From contig WGAB01000026.1 of the NCBI GenBank assembly GCA_015489295.1, positions 1 to 15,316 of the forward strand: a stretch of 15,316 nucleotides of DNA, read 5' to 3'. This stretch comes from Caldifarciminota bacterium (GTDB lineage: Bacteria; WOR-3; Hydrothermia; WGAB01). The translations under genes were made by a program, and so were the position numbers. The notes under the pieces are model-generated. The model saw nothing but the letters and a program-made list of their open reading frames with translations, was not told the DNA's origin and ran no database searches. Numbering within the stretch: position 1 is the stretch's first letter; every line of letters begins with the position of its first letter. Shown here piece by piece: positions 13,403 through 15,316 of this stretch.

Positions 13403-14162
13403 AGAGGTCCTGGCCATCGTGCGACGGCTCCGGGCACCCGACGGCTGCCCGTGGGACCGCAAGCAAACCAACTATTCCCTGCGCTACGCCCTCATTGAGG
13501 AAGCCTACGAGGTGCTGGACGCCATCGAGAAAAACGATCCCCGCCAGCTCAAGGAGGAACTCGGCGATGCCATCCTGGTGGTGCTGCTGCACACCGTCAT
13601 CCAGGAGGAACTGGGCAACTTCACGGCCGCCGAGATGCTGGAAGACCTGAAAACCAAGCTCATTGAGCGGCATCCCCATGTGTTCGGAACCCGCCGCTTT
13701 GAAACCCAGCAGGAGCTCCTGGAAAACTGGGAGAAGTCCAAAAAGGGAGGGCTCCTGGATTCGGTGCCCCGGTCGTTGCCGGCCCTGCTGCTGGCCCAGA
13801 AGGTGCAGGAGAAAACCGCCCGCGTGGGCTTTGACTGGGATTCGGTGGAAGGCCCCCTGGACAAGGTGGAGGAAGAGGTTCGCGAGATCCGCGAGGCCCT
13901 GAAGCAGGAGGGCAACCGGGAAAGGATCGGCGAGGAACTCGGTGACCTCATCTTCGCCCTGGTGAACCTGGCCCGCCACCTGGGCTTCAACGCCGAAGAC
14001 CTGGTGCGGCAAACCGCCCTCAAGTTCATCCGGCGGTTCCAGGCCATTGAACAGGGCGCACGCCGGCAGGGCCGCGACCTCAAAGCCATGAGCCTGGAGG
14101 AGATGGACGCCCTGTGGGAGGAGGCCAAGGACCGGGAAGAGGAGCCCTCAGCCGGGGAGTAA
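13389..14162 (+). CDS. mazG: Nucleoside triphosphate pyrophosphohydrolase MazG
   Basis: The 257-residue enzyme hydrolyses NTPs or dNTPs to the monophosphate and pyrophosphate, thought to clean the nucleotide pool and temper (p)ppGpp under stress. It is a full tandem-domain MazG. The first domain has RLRAPDGCPWDRKQT (13-27), LIEEAYEVLDAI (35-46) and KEELGDAILVV (55-65), giving the E-E-x-x-E plus E-x-x-D metal site. A middle stretch RHPHVFG (94-100) follows. The second domain repeats the pattern with VEEEVREIREAL (160-171) and GEELGDLIFALVNLARHLG (181-199). Length matches E. coli MazG. It overlaps rimO by 14 bases at its 5' end. At its 3' end it overlaps the convergent LptD-like gene by 15 bases, leaving no room for a terminator. 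Confidence 0.96.
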   Translation: MATFEEVLAIVRRLRAPDGCPWDRKQTNYSLRYALIEEAYEVLDAIEKNDPRQLKEELGDAILVVLLHTVIQEELGNFTAAEMLEDLKTKLIERHPHVFGTRRFETQQELLENWEKSKKGGLLDSVPRSLPALLLAQKVQEKTARVGFDWDSVEGPLDKVEEEVREIREALKQEGNRERIGEELGDLIFALVNLARHLGFNAEDLVRQTALKFIRRFQAIEQGARRQGRDLKAMSLEEMDALWEEAKDREEEPSAGE

Positions 14163-15316
14163 CGCCTCCAGGAAGGACCGCTGGATCTTGATGTCGGGCA
14201 GCGCCTTGATCCAGATCCGAAAGTCGTAAATCCAGGACCCCCCAAAGGAACTCCACCGAAACTGGGCCTGGAAGCAGTGCAGGTCGCGCTGCAGCGAAAG
14301 GCTCTGGCTCAGGATCCGCTGTTCCACGGCGTCGTAACTCACCCGATAACTCAGGCGCCAATGGCGGGTGGGGGTGCCGCTCACCGAAAGATCCAGGAAG
14401 TTGCGCCGGGAGGGGCGCCAGCTGTAGGTGTGCTGGACCTTGATGGACCAGCGCAGGGGGACCTGGGCCCGGGTGCCTGTGGTGTCGGTACGTGTGGTAT
14501 CGGCGGTGTCCGGGGGCAGGGTGTCGGCCTGCACGCCCTGGGCCGTGAGCCGGAAGGACCATGAGAGGTCGCTTGTGACCGAAAGCTGGGTGATGTCCCG
14601 GCTGTAGGGGTCTATGGTGAGGGAGAGCCGGCTGTTGACCGGACGGCCCGGAAAGAGCCGGGCCTGCGCCTGCACCGGCAGAACCCGCTGGCCCGCCGGC
14701 CGGTCCAGGTCGTACGAAACACTCATGCTGGAGCTCAAGAAGGGCACCTTGGTGGTTTGATCGCCCCGGCGCACCTTGGCCTCGTAGTCGTTGCTCAGGG
14801 TGAAGGTTCCCCGCCGCATGCCGGGGATCGGCCCGTTCCCCCGGAAAGGGTCAATCCAGTTCTGGTCGATTTTCGGCACATAGCTGAAGGTCAGCCGGGG
14901 TTTGAGGGTTTGCAGGATCCGCTCCACCGGTCCGATCCCGAAGCGCGAAAGGCCGTAGATCACCGTGCTGGTTTGAACCTGCAGCTGGGGGATGGCCCGG
15001 GCCCGCAGGTGTCCGGCGGTATCGCGGTCGTAGAGGGTGGCCGTGAGGTTCAGGGAGGGCCGCACCTGCAGGTACCGCAACCATTGGAAGGGCCAGGAGG
15101 CCGAGGGATGGGTCTTGAGCACCCACCGATAGGGCAGGGTGTCGGCGTCCTTGCCCCCTTCAAACGCGAGGTTGCCCGAGGCGTCCAGATTGCCGTAGCG
15201 GAAACTGAACAGGTTGGCCGAGAACCGCGGCAGGGTGAGGATGTGGGTGCCCCGGGCCAGGTCGCGCCGCTCGTCGGCCGAAAGGCTGTAACTGATGCGC
15301 TGGCGCCAGGTGTGGC
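14148..15316 (-). CDS. LptD-like outer-membrane beta-barrel protein, C-terminal part
   Basis: The frame is open from the right edge to the stop at 14148-14150, giving about 388 residues. The sequence is a string of amphipathic beta strands rich in Ser, Arg and aromatics. Blocks resemble the LptD (organic solvent tolerance) barrel: LKPRLTFSYVPKID, DPFRGNGPIPG, FTLSNDYEAKV, SMSVSYDLDR, NFLDLSVSGTPT and the terminal LQRDLHCFQAQFRW, FRIWIKALPDIKIQ. LptD inserts lipopolysaccharide into the outer leaflet, which would make the organism diderm. The N-terminal periplasmic domain is outside the window, so cysteine pairing and the signal peptide cannot be checked. One loop (coded around 14470-14535) is strikingly rich in Thr and Asp (PPDTADTTRTDTTGTR) and probably faces outside. 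Other LptD-fold barrels remain possible. Confidence 0.8.
   Translation of the reverse strand, partial: HTWRQRISYSLSADERRDLARGTHILTLPRFSANLFSFRYGNLDASGNLAFEGGKDADTLPYRWVLKTHPSASWPFQWLRYLQVRPSLNLTATLYDRDTAGHLRARAIPQLQVQTSTVIYGLSRFGIGPVERILQTLKPRLTFSYVPKIDQNWIDPFRGNGPIPGMRRGTFTLSNDYEAKVRRGDQTTKVPFLSSSMSVSYDLDRPAGQRVLPVQAQARLFPGRPVNSRLSLTIDPYSRDITQLSVTSDLSWSFRLTAQGVQADTLPPDTADTTRTDTTGTRAQVPLRWSIKVQHTYSWRPSRRNFLDLSVSGTPTRHWRLSYRVSYDAVEQRILSQSLSLQRDLHCFQAQFRWSSFGGSWIYDFRIWIKALPDIKIQRSFLEALLPG

Noticed and set aside
1..15316. tRNA or rRNA genes, CRISPR arrays, transposases, phage genes, attachment sites
   Set aside because: No cloverleaf-like segment, regularly spaced repeat, transposase motif or integrase motif was seen. 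Gene content and codon use look uniform and chromosomal.

Overview
The window looks like chromosomal DNA from a GC-rich (roughly two thirds G+C by eye), diderm, probably thermophilic bacterium. The diderm reading rests on the C-terminal half of an LptD-like outer-membrane beta-barrel at the right edge. The thermophile reading is an inference from an aminopropyltransferase very like Thermus TtSpeE, a pyruvoyl arginine decarboxylase and dense gene overlap. The lineage cannot be fixed from the sequence alone. I see no insertion sequence, prophage gene, CRISPR array, tRNA or rRNA.

Region 1 (2-6998, plus strand) is one tightly packed run of nine genes that overlap or sit within about 10 bases of each other. 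The order is: an unidentified 5'-truncated gene; an agmatine/triamine aminopropyltransferase; a pyruvoyl-dependent arginine decarboxylase; a classical spermidine synthase-type aminopropyltransferase; an agmatinase-family ureohydrolase; a Mut7-C family zinc protein; a signal/membrane-anchored protein of unknown role; a class II CCA tRNA nucleotidyltransferase; and a diacylglycerol kinase-family lipid kinase. Genes two to five form an almost self-contained polyamine module: arginine to agmatine, to N1-aminopropylagmatine, to spermidine, with a second aminopropyltransferase that could lengthen the product. Only the source of decarboxylated S-adenosylmethionine is missing from view.

Region 2 (6980-8596) holds a convergent small protein that joins a PC4-like single-stranded DNA-binding domain to a zinc ribbon. 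A 249-base intergenic region follows, carrying divergent promoter candidates and an inverted repeat, and then a complete proline dehydrogenase.

Region 3 (8610-11988, minus strand) holds the primosomal helicase PriA and, upstream of it, a GT-A glycosyltransferase resembling the GpgS/mannosylglycerate synthase group. A 58-base divergent promoter region separates the latter from region 4.

Region 4 (12047-14162, plus strand) holds the ribosomal protein S12 methylthiotransferase RimO overlapping a two-domain MazG pyrophosphohydrolase. MazG converges with, and overlaps, the 3' end of the minus-strand LptD-like gene.

Two expression modes appear side by side. Several genes have clear Shine-Dalgarno sequences (PC4-like, glycosyltransferase, mazG, lipid kinase, membrane protein). 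putA, priA and rimO instead have a -10-like box so close to the ATG that their mRNAs should be leaderless or nearly so.
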